Assembly: GCA_003070825.1 (NCBI GenBank)
Contig: QBLP01000012.1
Span: 1 to 19,882 of the forward strand
DNA length: 19,882 bases
Origin: Halanaerobium sp.
Lineage (GTDB): Bacteria; Bacillota; Halanaerobiia; Halanaerobiales; Halanaerobiaceae
Direction: 5' to 3'
Shown piece after piece: positions 1 to 7,658 of the stretch. The position numbers and the translations under genes are program-made. The stretch's first letter is position 1, and every line of letters begins with the position of its first letter. The notes beneath the pieces are model-generated. The model was given only the letters and a program-made list of their open reading frames with translations. It did not search any database and was not told the origin of the DNA.

Positions 1-2
1 TA

Positions 3-104
3 CCTATACCGACTCGAATAAGTGATATTTTCTTACTTGCAATTACTTTTATTGGTGGGGTTGTTTCTATTTATCTTTCTAAAAAGCTGGATATCAACTT
101 TTAA
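3..104 (+). CDS. C-terminal end of a membrane protein (partial, 5' end outside window)
   Basis: An open frame runs in from the left edge and stops at TAA 102-104, giving 33 visible residues. They begin PIPTRISDIF, pass through a hydrophobic stretch (FLLAITFIGGVVSIYL) that looks like one membrane segment, and end SKKLDINF. This is consistent with the last transmembrane helix and short polar tail of a polytopic inner-membrane protein, but the fragment is too short to name a family. It is the only gene on the plus strand and converges with the AEC permease gene, the two stop codons overlapping within TTAA. The reading is an inference from an open frame and hydrophobic composition only. Confidence 0.5.
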   Translation, partial: PIPTRISDIFLLAITFIGGVVSIYLSKKLDINF

Positions 105-1048
105 ACAACCCCCATCGCCCTAAAAATAAAAACAAATAGAGTCAGCGAAAATACTGAACCCAGGGTAGTCATCATAACTATTGATGCTGCCAGGTTTTCG
201 TCTCCTCCCATAGCTGCAGTGATAATTGCTGAAGAAATGGAAGTTGGCACTCCAAACAAAATATAAATTAAAAAGATTTCTTGATTTCCAAGACCAAATA
301 TAAAGGCTGCCAGTACTGCTGCTGTCGGATTAATAATCAATTTGAAAATTGTAGCAGCAACTGCAGGTCTGATATCAACAAATAATTTATCGACCCTAAA
401 GGTAGCTCCAATTGTCAGCAGGGCCAGTGGAGTAGCTAAAACATCAAAGTAATTAGCAGTATTCTGCAGTAGTGTTGGGAATCTGAATTCTACTAAAGAA
501 GCTATGATCCCCAGAACAATTGCAATAATAAAGGGATTTGTGATGATGTTTTTTAGAGAATTTTTAAACTGGTTTTTAGATTTATTATCAGGATTGCTCA
601 GCACTAAAACCAGTACTGCCAGCACATTATAGACTGGAACTACAAAAGCAACTACCAGAGAGGCTAAAGGACCAACAGCCCCTGTCACATTCTCTAAAAG
701 AGAAAAACCTACATAAACAAAATTACCTCTAAAGGTCCCATGAATAAAGGCCCCCACTTTACTATCTTCCTTTATAACAAATTTTGAATAAATATAAATT
801 ATAATTACACTCAAAGTTGTACCGATAATTGCAAAGCTGATAAACTTTAAATTAAAGTTATCTGCAACTGAGCTCTTAGATACACTATTAAAGAGTTTTA
901 AGGGTAAGGCTATGTAAAAAACAATAAAATTAGCAGCATTAATAAAGTCCTGCTTAATTATATTTTTCCTCTGCAAAATAAAACCACTCAACATAATCAA
1001 AAATATAGGTAAAGCAACACTAAGACTGAATATAAAATTGGCTAACAT
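101..1048 (-). CDS. AEC-family permease (auxin efflux carrier / organic acid transporter type)
   Basis: This 315-residue protein is almost entirely hydrophobic and looks like about ten transmembrane helices in two groups of five, with a polar loop near the middle (around residues 152-166, NPDNKSKNQFKNS). Length and pattern match the AEC family (TC 2.A.69), whose characterised bacterial members move malate, malonate or similar organic acids. Features typical of the family are the N-terminal FIFSLSVALPIFLIMLSGF helix, the FYIALPLKLF region and the small-residue-rich VPTSISSAII helix late in the protein. The ATG is preceded by a CAGGAGG ribosome binding site. The gene has its own likely promoter, just beyond the terminator of the upstream flavoprotein gene, so it is probably a separate transcript. 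Export of an acidic end product or uptake of a uronate-derived acid would suit the locus, but the substrate cannot be read from sequence. Confidence 0.85.
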   Translation of the reverse strand: MLANFIFSLSVALPIFLIMLSGFILQRKNIIKQDFINAANFIVFYIALPLKLFNSVSKSSVADNFNLKFISFAIIGTTLSVIIIYIYSKFVIKEDSKVGAFIHGTFRGNFVYVGFSLLENVTGAVGPLASLVVAFVVPVYNVLAVLVLVLSNPDNKSKNQFKNSLKNIITNPFIIAIVLGIIASLVEFRFPTLLQNTANYFDVLATPLALLTIGATFRVDKLFVDIRPAVAATIFKLIINPTAAVLAAFIFGLGNQEIFLIYILFGVPTSISSAIITAAMGGDENLAASIVMMTTLGSVFSLTLFVFIFRAMGVV

Positions 1049-1080
1049 AATTACCTCCTGCGATATTTGTATTTAATAGT

Positions 1081-1109
1081 AGTTTATGTGAAAATAAGAG
1101 GAATAACAA
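1081..1109 (-). promoter_or_regulatory. Candidate sigma-70 promoter for the AEC permease gene
   Basis: On the minus strand TTGTTA (1109-1104) is followed after 17 bases by TAAACT (1086-1081), about 30 bases upstream of the ribosome binding site. Each box matches the consensus at four of six positions. The -35 box is one arm of an inverted repeat, TAACAA-N8-TTGTTA (1104-1123). The position between the upstream terminator and the gene supports the call, but AT-rich DNA gives many such matches. Confidence 0.4.
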
Positions 1110-1161
1110 GACATTTATTGTTATAAGTATTTGTTTTCCTACTTTTTTTGATATAGACGAG

Positions 1162-1200
1162 AAAAAAGCAGAAAGCCCCTGATAAACGGCCTCTCTGCTT
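1162..1200 (-). terminator. Rho-independent terminator after the FAD flavoprotein gene
   Basis: Arms at 1188-1199 and 1167-1178 form a 12-position stem with ten pairs and two mismatches around a short loop. Read on the minus strand it is followed by an unbroken T run (the A tract 1162-1167). It lies 14 bases beyond the flavoprotein stop codon and marks the end of the operon that starts near 7521. Confidence 0.85.
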
Positions 1201-1213
1201 GATTAATCAAATT

Positions 1214-3208
1214 TTATTTCACTACTTCGTCATTAAGATACTTGTTCCAGACTGTTTCAAACCAGTTATTATCTTCGGGAATCTCTCTGATATCCTGCCA
1301 GCTGAATTCAAAATGATCACCTCTGTATCTTAAGCGCTGGATCTTTTGGCTTAAGGCACCATCTTCCAGGCTGAATCTAAAATCTTCGCTTAAGCTCTCT
1401 AATGGCAGCTCTCCCTTTTCATCCTGAACCAAATAGGAGCCGCGGCTTTTACCACCAAGCTGAATATAATCTTTAAAGGCGGTTAAATAAACTAATTGGG
1501 CTAAGAGCAGATCATAATTTTGAAAAGCCAAACTTAAATCACGAATAGAATTTAGACTACTGATTTTTCCCAACCTTTCTAATTCAGACTCTGTTTCCTT
1601 AAGAGCGGCTTCGATTGCAGCGAGATTTCGAATATGAGCTCCAGCTTTACTCATTCTCTCACCTAAATTTTCTCTGATCTCAATAACATTTGCTGAAGGT
1701 TTTTTAATTGACTGGATAAATTTTTCACCCAGCTTTAATTTCTTTTTGATTTGAGAGGAAGCTTGAGCTAAAAACACATCTAGCTCAGCTGGCTCTTTTT
1801 GATAACAGGCGGTGATATACTGAGCAGCTCTGGTACTTCCCACCTGGCCTGAATTAAGGGCAGTTCCTCCGGGTCGATAGACTCCGTGACTGCCATTTGC
1901 TTCTCCGACCGGGAAAAAGTGAGCAAGATTACTCTCCCACCAGATATTACCCTCAAGACCTCCGTTGTTGTGCTGAGCGCAAACTGCAATTTCCAGCATT
2001 TCACTGGTCAAATCAATACCATTGTCAGCATAAAGATCAATTGCTGGCTGGTTCATCTTTTTAAGCCTCTCAATTGGAGTTCCAAATAGGGCCTCAGAAT
2101 TTTCAAGGTACTGATAGGTCTCTTCGCCCAGTTGAGAAAAGTTTAGATTTCCATTTTCGGAGGCAAATTTAGGATTCTGACGGTAATCAAGCCAGACCCT
2201 TCTTCCTTTAACAACAGTTTCATTATAAACTAAGATATCAATTAGAGATGAGCCAAAATCTTCAACCTTCCGGGGATCAAAGGGCCACTGATAGCCTTTA
2301 AGAAAAATTGCATCCAGCATCTTCCCGGGAACAGCAAAATATTCATTTAAAAACTCCTGCCTGTCATTCCCCTCCTGATCGGTTGAGATATAAGTTGGTA
2401 AAACCTGCTGATAGGTACCAGAGAGATTCCAGCGAAATTTAATTGAGGCAATTCCGTACTGCCACTCAGTTAAATTTTTTCCTTTTACCCCGGCCTCAAA
2501 GGCAAGCCCTGATGCACCAGTTTGAGACCCCGGATAAACTGAAGTAGCATAAAGTCCAGCTGGACCACCTGTGGCATAAACTATATTGGTAGTATTGAAA
2601 AGAGTATAGCGTCTTTCTTCATTTTCCAGCTGATTTTTATTCAGGGTTAAAAGGCCGACAGCGTTTTCCTGCTTTTGATCAGTTAAAACTGCTATCACCT
2701 GATAATTATCAAAGATTTGAACCCCCTTATTTTTAACCTCTTTTTCCAATTTTTCTGTCATATAGCGAGAAGTTAAGGGCCCGGCGGAAATTGCTCTCTT
2801 GCGGGGATCATGGTCTGTTTTATAACCTACATATTCTCCAAAACGATTGTGGGGAAAAGGGACCCCAATATCCACCAGATGGTAAAATGAACGGGCTGAT
2901 AAAGCCGCTTCAACAAGTGCTATATCTCCATCCATACTGCCACCAGAGAATAATGTTTCTGCCATTTTGAATACTGAATCCTGATCTTTACCTCCAAGAG
3001 TTAATTTGTAATAAGTCTGCTTATCAGATCCGGTATTGCGGGAAGTACCCATATTAATACCTTCGGTAACAACTGCTATATCTTTTTGGCCGAAGTTATA
3101 GAGCCTATCAGCTGCATTTAGCCCTGCAGCTCCGGATCCAACCACGACAGTATTTAATGAGTAGACATCGAGCATTTTATCTTCTATTTGAAGCTGATCT
3201 TTTCGCAT
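1214..3208 (-). CDS. FAD-dependent oxidoreductase, fumarate reductase/succinate dehydrogenase flavoprotein type
   Basis: This 664-residue soluble flavoprotein has an N-terminal dinucleotide-binding motif VVVGSGAAGL (residues 21-30), an ATGGPAG motif (212-218) and, in the second half, QHNNGGLEG (412-420) and GEANGSHGVYRPGGTALNSG (435-454). The last two match the HxxGG and GE-x-xGGxHGxxRxxGxxL segments of the fumarate reductase / L-aspartate oxidase / adenylylsulfate reductase fold, which bind FAD and the substrate. No signal peptide, heme motif, Fe-S cysteine cluster or membrane anchor is visible, so it is probably cytosolic. The ATG follows a strong GAGGAGG. It closes the operon of dehydrogenase, polygalacturonase and esterase, so it probably acts on a pectin-derived substrate. 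It is not a true fumarate reductase A chain (no B subunit nearby), and its reaction and electron partner are unknown. Confidence 0.8.
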   Translation of the reverse strand: MRKDQLQIEDKMLDVYSLNTVVVGSGAAGLNAADRLYNFGQKDIAVVTEGINMGTSRNTGSDKQTYYKLTLGGKDQDSVFKMAETLFSGGSMDGDIALVEAALSARSFYHLVDIGVPFPHNRFGEYVGYKTDHDPRKRAISAGPLTSRYMTEKLEKEVKNKGVQIFDNYQVIAVLTDQKQENAVGLLTLNKNQLENEERRYTLFNTTNIVYATGGPAGLYATSVYPGSQTGASGLAFEAGVKGKNLTEWQYGIASIKFRWNLSGTYQQVLPTYISTDQEGNDRQEFLNEYFAVPGKMLDAIFLKGYQWPFDPRKVEDFGSSLIDILVYNETVVKGRRVWLDYRQNPKFASENGNLNFSQLGEETYQYLENSEALFGTPIERLKKMNQPAIDLYADNGIDLTSEMLEIAVCAQHNNGGLEGNIWWESNLAHFFPVGEANGSHGVYRPGGTALNSGQVGSTRAAQYITACYQKEPAELDVFLAQASSQIKKKLKLGEKFIQSIKKPSANVIEIRENLGERMSKAGAHIRNLAAIEAALKETESELERLGKISSLNSIRDLSLAFQNYDLLLAQLVYLTAFKDYIQLGGKSRGSYLVQDEKGELPLESLSEDFRFSLEDGALSQKIQRLRYRGDHFEFSWQDIREIPEDNNWFETVWNKYLNDEVVK

Positions 3209-3249
3209 TTTTTCCTCCTCTAATAAATTTCAAGCCGATAATTTAGGCT

Positions 3250-4053
3250 TTAATTATTGTCAGCATATATTTTTTCTAAAATATTATTTTTGATTATAAA
3301 AAAACTAATAGTTAGTGCATCAGCGGCTTCTCCTGCAGTTAGAGCGATAGCAGCAATTATAGCAGCATTGATTTCCACTGTCAGAGCTAAAATTAAAAAG
3401 ACTAAAATTACAAATACAAGCCCAACAATTTTAGCAACTGCGATAATATTGGTAGTCTGCCGCTGCATCATCACTCCCCAGAAGGTCTCTCTAAAAGCCC
3501 TGATAATTGGAAATAGAATAAATGCCACAATTACTTTTTTGACGATCGATGTTATTGCTGGAGAAACAGAAATAAGTTTAATTAAAACAAAATCACCAAT
3601 TGGAGTAAAGGCAAGTATTGCTAAAATAAAACTCACAATTGTTCCTGTCGCCAGAGAAAATTTTAAAATCCGCTGCCAGTTATGATTATTCAATTCCCGC
3701 GCATAAACAAGTGAACACTGATGCAGTTGATCTAAAGGTCCCACAAAAATCATTACCAGCGTCCAACTGACACCATAGGCAGCCAGATCATGGGTCCCAA
3801 TACTGCTCCTAACAATTCAACTCTGGACAACTGGCTGTACAAAACGTGCCAAAAAGGCCATCACTGCAATTGGAATAAAAAATTTCGTTATTCTTTTTAA
3901 ATTAACTTTTTTACTTACATTATTTGGCAAACTGGCATTAACAGCATTATGAGTAATTCCAATAATAACTGGCATCACTGCCAGGGGTAAGAAAAACTTT
4001 ATTAATTCCGGATATTTAATTTCTGTAACTTTTAATTTTTTATTTTCTGACAT
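3250..4053 (-). pseudogene. MATE-like multidrug/solute transporter, internally deleted and interrupted by an in-frame TGA
   Basis: A 268-codon frame starts at ATG 4053 (good AAGGAG site) and ends at 3250, broken by one TGA at 3817-3819. The codons on both sides are in phase: 21 codons separate the TGA from the next internal ATG at 3753, and they encode plausible family sequence (GTHDLAAYGVSWTLV). The first part contains two similar segments, FFLPLAVMPVIIGITHNAVN and FFIPIAVMAFLARFVQPVVQ, which look like the opening helices of the first and second halves of a two-times-six-helix transporter. Everything expected between them is missing. A normal MATE protein is about 450 residues, so the gene appears to have lost roughly 180-200 codons in frame and also gained a stop. 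The downstream 167-residue piece could be re-initiated but lacks a good ribosome binding site. The MATE assignment rests on the half-repeat pattern and is moderately sure; the broken state is clear from the sequence as given. Confidence 0.7.
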
Positions 4054-4114
4054 TAAATTCTCCTTGTAAACTCCAGATTGTTAAACTATTTTTATATTAT
4101 CTACATTCTTATTT

Positions 4115-5170
4115 TTAGTTCCAGTTCTTAAAAAAATCTATTGCAGGAGCTGCTGCAACTGAATGCTCTGCATTTTTTAAAATATTAAATTCAAGCCGTT
4201 CTTCTGAATCTAAAAATTTATAAATTTTCTCTATTTCTTTATATGCCTTTTGAGCTGATTCAAGTGGAAACAAACTGTCTTTTTCCGCAGCCTGAATCAT
4301 AAGAGGTGTCGGAGCAAGAGCAGAAATAATTGTGGGTAATTCTGCTTGCTTTAAAATGCCGGGTAGATAGTTATCCAGGCAGTGTCTTCTCGCCATAATA
4401 CTTTCTTTATAATATGAAGTATAGCCACTAATTACTACTGCCTTAATTCTAGCTTCAAATAAGGCACTTAAAATTGCAACCGGTGCCCCTCCTGAAAAGC
4501 CAAGCAAATTAATCTGATTTTTTACTACATCATCTCTTTTTTCAAGAATTTTAAAAGCTGACAAGATATCCCAGAGCCTCAGCCTTAAAATGCTCTCTCC
4601 ATATAATAAAAGCTGACTATTTATCCTGTAACAGGAATTGAGAGTAGGATCATCACTCAGCTCCGGGTCATTTTTATAATCTTCCAGCAATCTACGATCT
4701 CCAAAGCCAATTAATTCCGGAACAATTACTATGTAACCAGCCTTAACAAAGTCAACCGCCAGATTATTATGACAGGTACTCTCCCACAGATCTTCTCCAG
4801 CTCCATTAATTCCAACTGTCTCCCTATTACCATTTCCGTGTCCGTGAGCAATTATAACCGCAGGGAATATATCCTGCTTAAACCTGGGTATTAAAAGATA
4901 AGCAGGGATTTTAAGATAGCCTTTAACCTGATAAGAAATTCTAATTCTTTTATAGCTGGTAAAATCTCTTTCTGAGAGAATCTCTATCTTAGAAATCTCA
5001 GTCTTCTTAGGAGCTCCACCTATAATTTCAGCAACTTTATCTTTTAATTTCCGGCGCCACTGCTGCCATTCTTTTTTATTTTTCGCTTTAAAAATAAATT
5101 GCGGTGAATTTTGCTGATATAATTTATCCAGATAAGAGTCTGGTGAAAAAATATTTTTCTCTCCTGCCAT
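4115..5170 (-). CDS. Alpha/beta-hydrolase, acetylxylan-esterase / dienelactone-hydrolase-like
   Basis: This 351-residue hydrolase probably cleaves an ester on a sugar or oligosaccharide. Visible motifs are IIAHGHGNG (107-115; HGHG at 109-112, oxyanion-hole region), the nucleophile elbow GFSGG (224-228, Ser226), AAEKDSLFP (294-302, Asp298 as probable acid) and NAEHS (333-337, His336 as probable base). These give the Ser-Asp-His triad in the usual order. A polar N-terminal stretch of about 60 residues precedes the fold, and there is no signal peptide, so it acts in the cytosol. The ATG has a GAGGTG site, and the upstream polygalacturonase ends 23 bases before it. Placement next to a GH28 enzyme makes removal of acetyl or methyl groups from imported pectin fragments an attractive role. 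The sequence does not decide between acetyl esterase, methyl esterase and lactonase. Confidence 0.8.
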   Translation of the reverse strand: MAGEKNIFSPDSYLDKLYQQNSPQFIFKAKNKKEWQQWRRKLKDKVAEIIGGAPKKTEISKIEILSERDFTSYKRIRISYQVKGYLKIPAYLLIPRFKQDIFPAVIIAHGHGNGNRETVGINGAGEDLWESTCHNNLAVDFVKAGYIVIVPELIGFGDRRLLEDYKNDPELSDDPTLNSCYRINSQLLLYGESILRLRLWDILSAFKILEKRDDVVKNQINLLGFSGGAPVAILSALFEARIKAVVISGYTSYYKESIMARRHCLDNYLPGILKQAELPTIISALAPTPLMIQAAEKDSLFPLESAQKAYKEIEKIYKFLDSEERLEFNILKNAEHSVAAAPAIDFFKNWN

Positions 5171-5193
5171 CTTTTAACACCTCAGATTAGTTA

Positions 5194-6513
5194 TTATTGT
5201 CTGCAGCTACTCTTTTCAATATTTAAATTGGCTACATTTTTAAACTTAAACTGTTCTTCAGCTTCAACTTCTAAATTAATATTTTTAAGATATAAGCCAT
5301 CAAGATTACTTGCTCTTAGGCCTTCTTTACCGCTGAGTGCAATATTCTCCAGAGTTATATCCTTCATTTTCTTTTCCGGTAAACCTCTTAGAACAACAGG
5401 CTGTTCAATATTTTCTCCCTTAATATTGCGCACAGTAATATTTCTAAATAAAGGCGGCATCTCACTCCTCGGTTCAACTGTAGTTGCATCATAATACATA
5501 TTTAAAATAATTCCTTCTTCCCGCAGATTGTTGATCTCAATATTTTCAAAAAGTAGATTTTCTACACAACCACCGCGGCCGCGCATAGATTTTAAGCGGA
5601 CTCCTCTTTCTCCACCATTAAAAACACAGTCATGAACATGAACATTTTTAACTCCACCTGACATCTCACTGCCGATTACTACTCCCCCGTGACCCTCTTT
5701 GGCCCTGCAGTTTCGAATCAGTAGATTTTCAGTTGGCTTATTTACTCTTCTACCGTCTTCATTGATTCCAGATTTAATTGCAATACAGTCATCACCGGTT
5801 TCAAAATCACAGTCTTCAATCAGCATATTCTTACAGGAGTCAGGATTGATTCCATCTGTATTGGGTCCATCAGTAATAATTTTTAGATCTCTAATAATTG
5901 TATTTTCGCAGTATACAGGATGAATTGTCCACATTGGTCCATCTACAATTGTAATTCCTTCAATCAAAATATTTTTAGAATTAATAGGTTGAATAAACTG
6001 GGGTCTTAAACCTTCCTCTCTACCAAAAATTCTTTCTTTAACTGGAATTTCATTAAATTCAGCATCATAGAGTTCTTTGGCTGCTGCCTGCTGAGTCTGT
6101 TTCCAGGGCCACCACTTATCTCCATTACCAAGTAGTTTTCCCTGACCGGTAATTGCAATATTTTCACAGTCCTGAGCATAAATTAAGGGAGAATAATTAT
6201 AGCATTCATTGCCTTCCCAGCGGGTAAAAACAACAGGTAGGTAAGCTTCAAAGTTATCACTAAAAGAAATAACCGCTCCCTCTTCTAACTTTAAGTGAAC
6301 ATTGCTTTTCAAGTGAATGGGACCCGTATACCAGATTCCAGCCGGTATATTAATTGTTCCTCCACCTGCCTGATGACAGCTTGAGATTGCTTCTGCAAAA
6401 ACCTCTGTATTATCAAAGTTTCCATCTGGAACTCCACCAAATTCTTTTAGATCAAACTCCATGTCTGGAAATTCCGGTCTTTTGACTTCTATTTCAAAAT
6501 TATTTTTTAACAT
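5194..6513 (-). CDS. Glycoside hydrolase family 28 polygalacturonase, cytosolic
   Basis: This 439-residue enzyme hydrolyses alpha-1,4-galacturonosyl links. All four GH28 signature blocks are present (numbered from the start chosen here): NTDG at 218-221, TGDDC at 239-243 with the Asp pair 241/242, GHGG at 274-277 with His275, and RLK at 306-308. Asp220, Asp241 and Asp242 are the expected catalytic acids, while His275, Arg306 and Lys308 contact substrate. The N-terminal block with GGVPDGNFDNT and GGGTINIPAG is typical of parallel beta-helix pectinases. An ATG lies 12 bases further upstream, but GGAGG at 6519-6523 falls inside that extension and is ideally placed for the ATG at 6513. No signal peptide is visible, so it probably acts on imported oligogalacturonides, in an exo fashion by analogy. 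It sits between the dehydrogenase and esterase genes in one operon. Confidence 0.93.
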   Translation of the reverse strand: MLKNNFEIEVKRPEFPDMEFDLKEFGGVPDGNFDNTEVFAEAISSCHQAGGGTINIPAGIWYTGPIHLKSNVHLKLEEGAVISFSDNFEAYLPVVFTRWEGNECYNYSPLIYAQDCENIAITGQGKLLGNGDKWWPWKQTQQAAAKELYDAEFNEIPVKERIFGREEGLRPQFIQPINSKNILIEGITIVDGPMWTIHPVYCENTIIRDLKIITDGPNTDGINPDSCKNMLIEDCDFETGDDCIAIKSGINEDGRRVNKPTENLLIRNCRAKEGHGGVVIGSEMSGGVKNVHVHDCVFNGGERGVRLKSMRGRGGCVENLLFENIEINNLREEGIILNMYYDATTVEPRSEMPPLFRNITVRNIKGENIEQPVVLRGLPEKKMKDITLENIALSGKEGLRASNLDGLYLKNINLEVEAEEQFKFKNVANLNIEKSSCRQ

Positions 6514-6518
6514 CTCAA

Positions 6519-6523
6519 CCTCC
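6519..6523 (-). promoter_or_regulatory. Ribosome binding site that sets the GH28 start
   Basis: GGAGG lies five bases before the ATG at 6513 and overlaps the alternative ATG at 6525, which has no comparable site of its own. This favours the shorter protein. Confidence 0.75.
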
Positions 6524-6534
6524 ATTTAAGCTGC

Positions 6535-7521
6535 CTAAAATTTAATTAATTTATTTTGATCTGCTGAGCGCCTGGCCTGCAGGGCTGCTTCGGTAACTCT
6601 AAAAGACTCCTCCGCTGTAATCAGGCATTCACAATTACCTTTGACCCAATCCAAAAAATCAGCAAAAATTTCTTTTTTCTTAACCAGAGGAAGTTCCCTG
6701 TTTCCTTCAACTTCATCATTAATTAAGTAAACTTTTTCTTTTAAAACTTCGATAACTCCTTTATCCCCTGCAATTCTAATCCTGTCATCATCATGGCTGG
6801 TTGCATTTTGCGGCCGTAAGTAGTCAATATTAACTGAGCCAAAAACCTGATCCTCAAAATCAAAATGACAGAGAGCTGAGACTTCTAATTCTCCGTGGTT
6901 CTGATTGGCTGTAGTTGAATGTGAGGCATAGACTGATTTAAAATCCTTGCCGCTCAGCCACTGCATCCAGTCAATTGCATGACTGCCTACCCAGGGAATA
7001 GTCCCCCCATAAGTCTCGCGTTTTTTATAAAAATCTTCGCGTTGACCCAGCCTGTATGATTTTTGAGCATTCATCAATCTAACTTCGCCTATTGCTCCCT
7101 CTTTAATATATTTATAGGCAGTTAAAAACCAGGGCTGATAACGAATCCCAAACATTGCTGCCAGTTTAGAACTACTTTTATCATAGGCGCTTTTTACATC
7201 TGCCAGTTCTGTTAGAGTAGTAGCAATCGGTTTTTCAATAAAAAGATCAATATTTCTCTTTAAAACTTCAACTGCTACCTGAGCGTGATCCCCAAAATGA
7301 CAGGCAACAGCAGCAAGATCTGGCTGCAGCTCATCCAGCATTTTTTTGTAGTCATCATATTTTTTCAACTCATAGTCTTTTGTCAGCTTCTGATAAAGTG
7401 AATCAACACTTTCTCCTTCTGAACCGGGCGCAATTGCAACTATTTCCTCTTCATAATTATCCTTTAAGCCGTTAACCACATAGTTGGTATGGCCTGTTGA
7501 ACCAATTAAAACTATTTTCAT
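6535..7521 (-). CDS. Gfo/Idh/MocA-family NAD(P)-dependent dehydrogenase
   Basis: This 328-residue protein has the two-domain Gfo/Idh/MocA layout: an N-terminal Rossmann part starting MKIVLIGSTGH, the family signature FIEKPIA with EKP at residues 96-98, and a C-terminal domain with GTIPWVGSHAIDW, whose His181 and Asp184 are the probable catalytic pair. The nucleotide loop reads GSTGH instead of the more common GxGxxG. A GTG nine bases upstream opens the same frame, but AGAGGTG at 7528-7534 overlaps it and is correctly spaced for the ATG at 7521. It is the first gene of the operon with polygalacturonase and esterase, directly behind a palindromic operator. Family members oxidise or reduce sugars, inositols or sugar acids. 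A uronate or uronide is the likely substrate here, but the exact reaction is unknown. Confidence 0.88.
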   Translation of the reverse strand: MKIVLIGSTGHTNYVVNGLKDNYEEEIVAIAPGSEGESVDSLYQKLTKDYELKKYDDYKKMLDELQPDLAAVACHFGDHAQVAVEVLKRNIDLFIEKPIATTLTELADVKSAYDKSSSKLAAMFGIRYQPWFLTAYKYIKEGAIGEVRLMNAQKSYRLGQREDFYKKRETYGGTIPWVGSHAIDWMQWLSGKDFKSVYASHSTTANQNHGELEVSALCHFDFEDQVFGSVNIDYLRPQNATSHDDDRIRIAGDKGVIEVLKEKVYLINDEVEGNRELPLVKKKEIFADFLDWVKGNCECLITAEESFRVTEAALQARRSADQNKLIKF

Positions 7522-7527
7522 TTTTAA

Positions 7528-7534
7528 CACCTCT
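7528..7534 (-). promoter_or_regulatory. Ribosome binding site that sets the dehydrogenase start
   Basis: AGAGGTG is followed by TTAAAA and ATG (7521-7519). The alternative GTG start would lie inside this site. The same string, GAGGTGTTAAAA, precedes the esterase ATG at 5170 with one extra base. Confidence 0.65.
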
Positions 7535-7564
7535 TTTTTTAGCTTCTTCTTAAAAGAATTCTGC

Positions 7565-7584
7565 TTTGGAAAACATTTTCCAAA
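7565..7584. promoter_or_regulatory. Palindromic operator upstream of the dehydrogenase-GH28 operon
   Basis: Two perfect 9-base arms, TTTGGAAAA and TTTTCCAAA, flank a central CA. The site lies between the uxaA terminator and the dehydrogenase start, where a promoter must be. Its 12-bp core GAAAACATTTTC recurs exactly at 10651-10662 upstream of uxaC. Size and symmetry resemble LacI-family operators, although most of those have a central CG. No regulator gene is in the window. Confidence 0.6.
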
Positions 7585-7590
7585 ACTCTA

Positions 7591-7642
7591 AGAAAAATAG
7601 CTTCTCCAGTTTACTATTATTTTATTCAAACTCAGAGAAGCT
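7591..7642 (-). terminator. Rho-independent terminator after uxaA
   Basis: AGCTTCTC and AGTTT on the left (7599-7612) pair with AAACT and GAGAAGCT on the right (7628-7642) with a small asymmetric interruption. Read on the minus strand the stem is followed by ATTTTTCTT. It lies just beyond the uxaA stop codon and ends the uxaB-uxaE-uxaC-uxaA block. Confidence 0.8.
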
Positions 7643-7658
7643 TAATTTTAGATAATAA

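Noticed and set aside
3250..3753. A separate 167-residue membrane protein gene
   Set aside because: It is in the same phase as the upstream 78-codon frame, separated only by a TGA and 21 coherent codons, and has no good ribosome binding site, so it is treated as the second part of one broken gene.
3817..3819. TGA read as selenocysteine
   Set aside because: No stable selenocysteine insertion stem is evident just after the codon, transporters of this type are not selenoproteins, and the gene also seems internally deleted.
5228..6063. Plus-strand open frames over the polygalacturonase gene, and similar ones over the OYE, dehydrogenase and flavoprotein genes
   Set aside because: They lie opposite well-supported genes, lack ribosome binding sites and give low-complexity or Leu/Ser-rich proteins without recognisable domains.
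7565..7584. Catabolite-responsive (CcpA) site
   Set aside because: It resembles one in length and symmetry but the centre is CA, not the near-invariant CG, in both copies, so a dedicated regulator is more likely.
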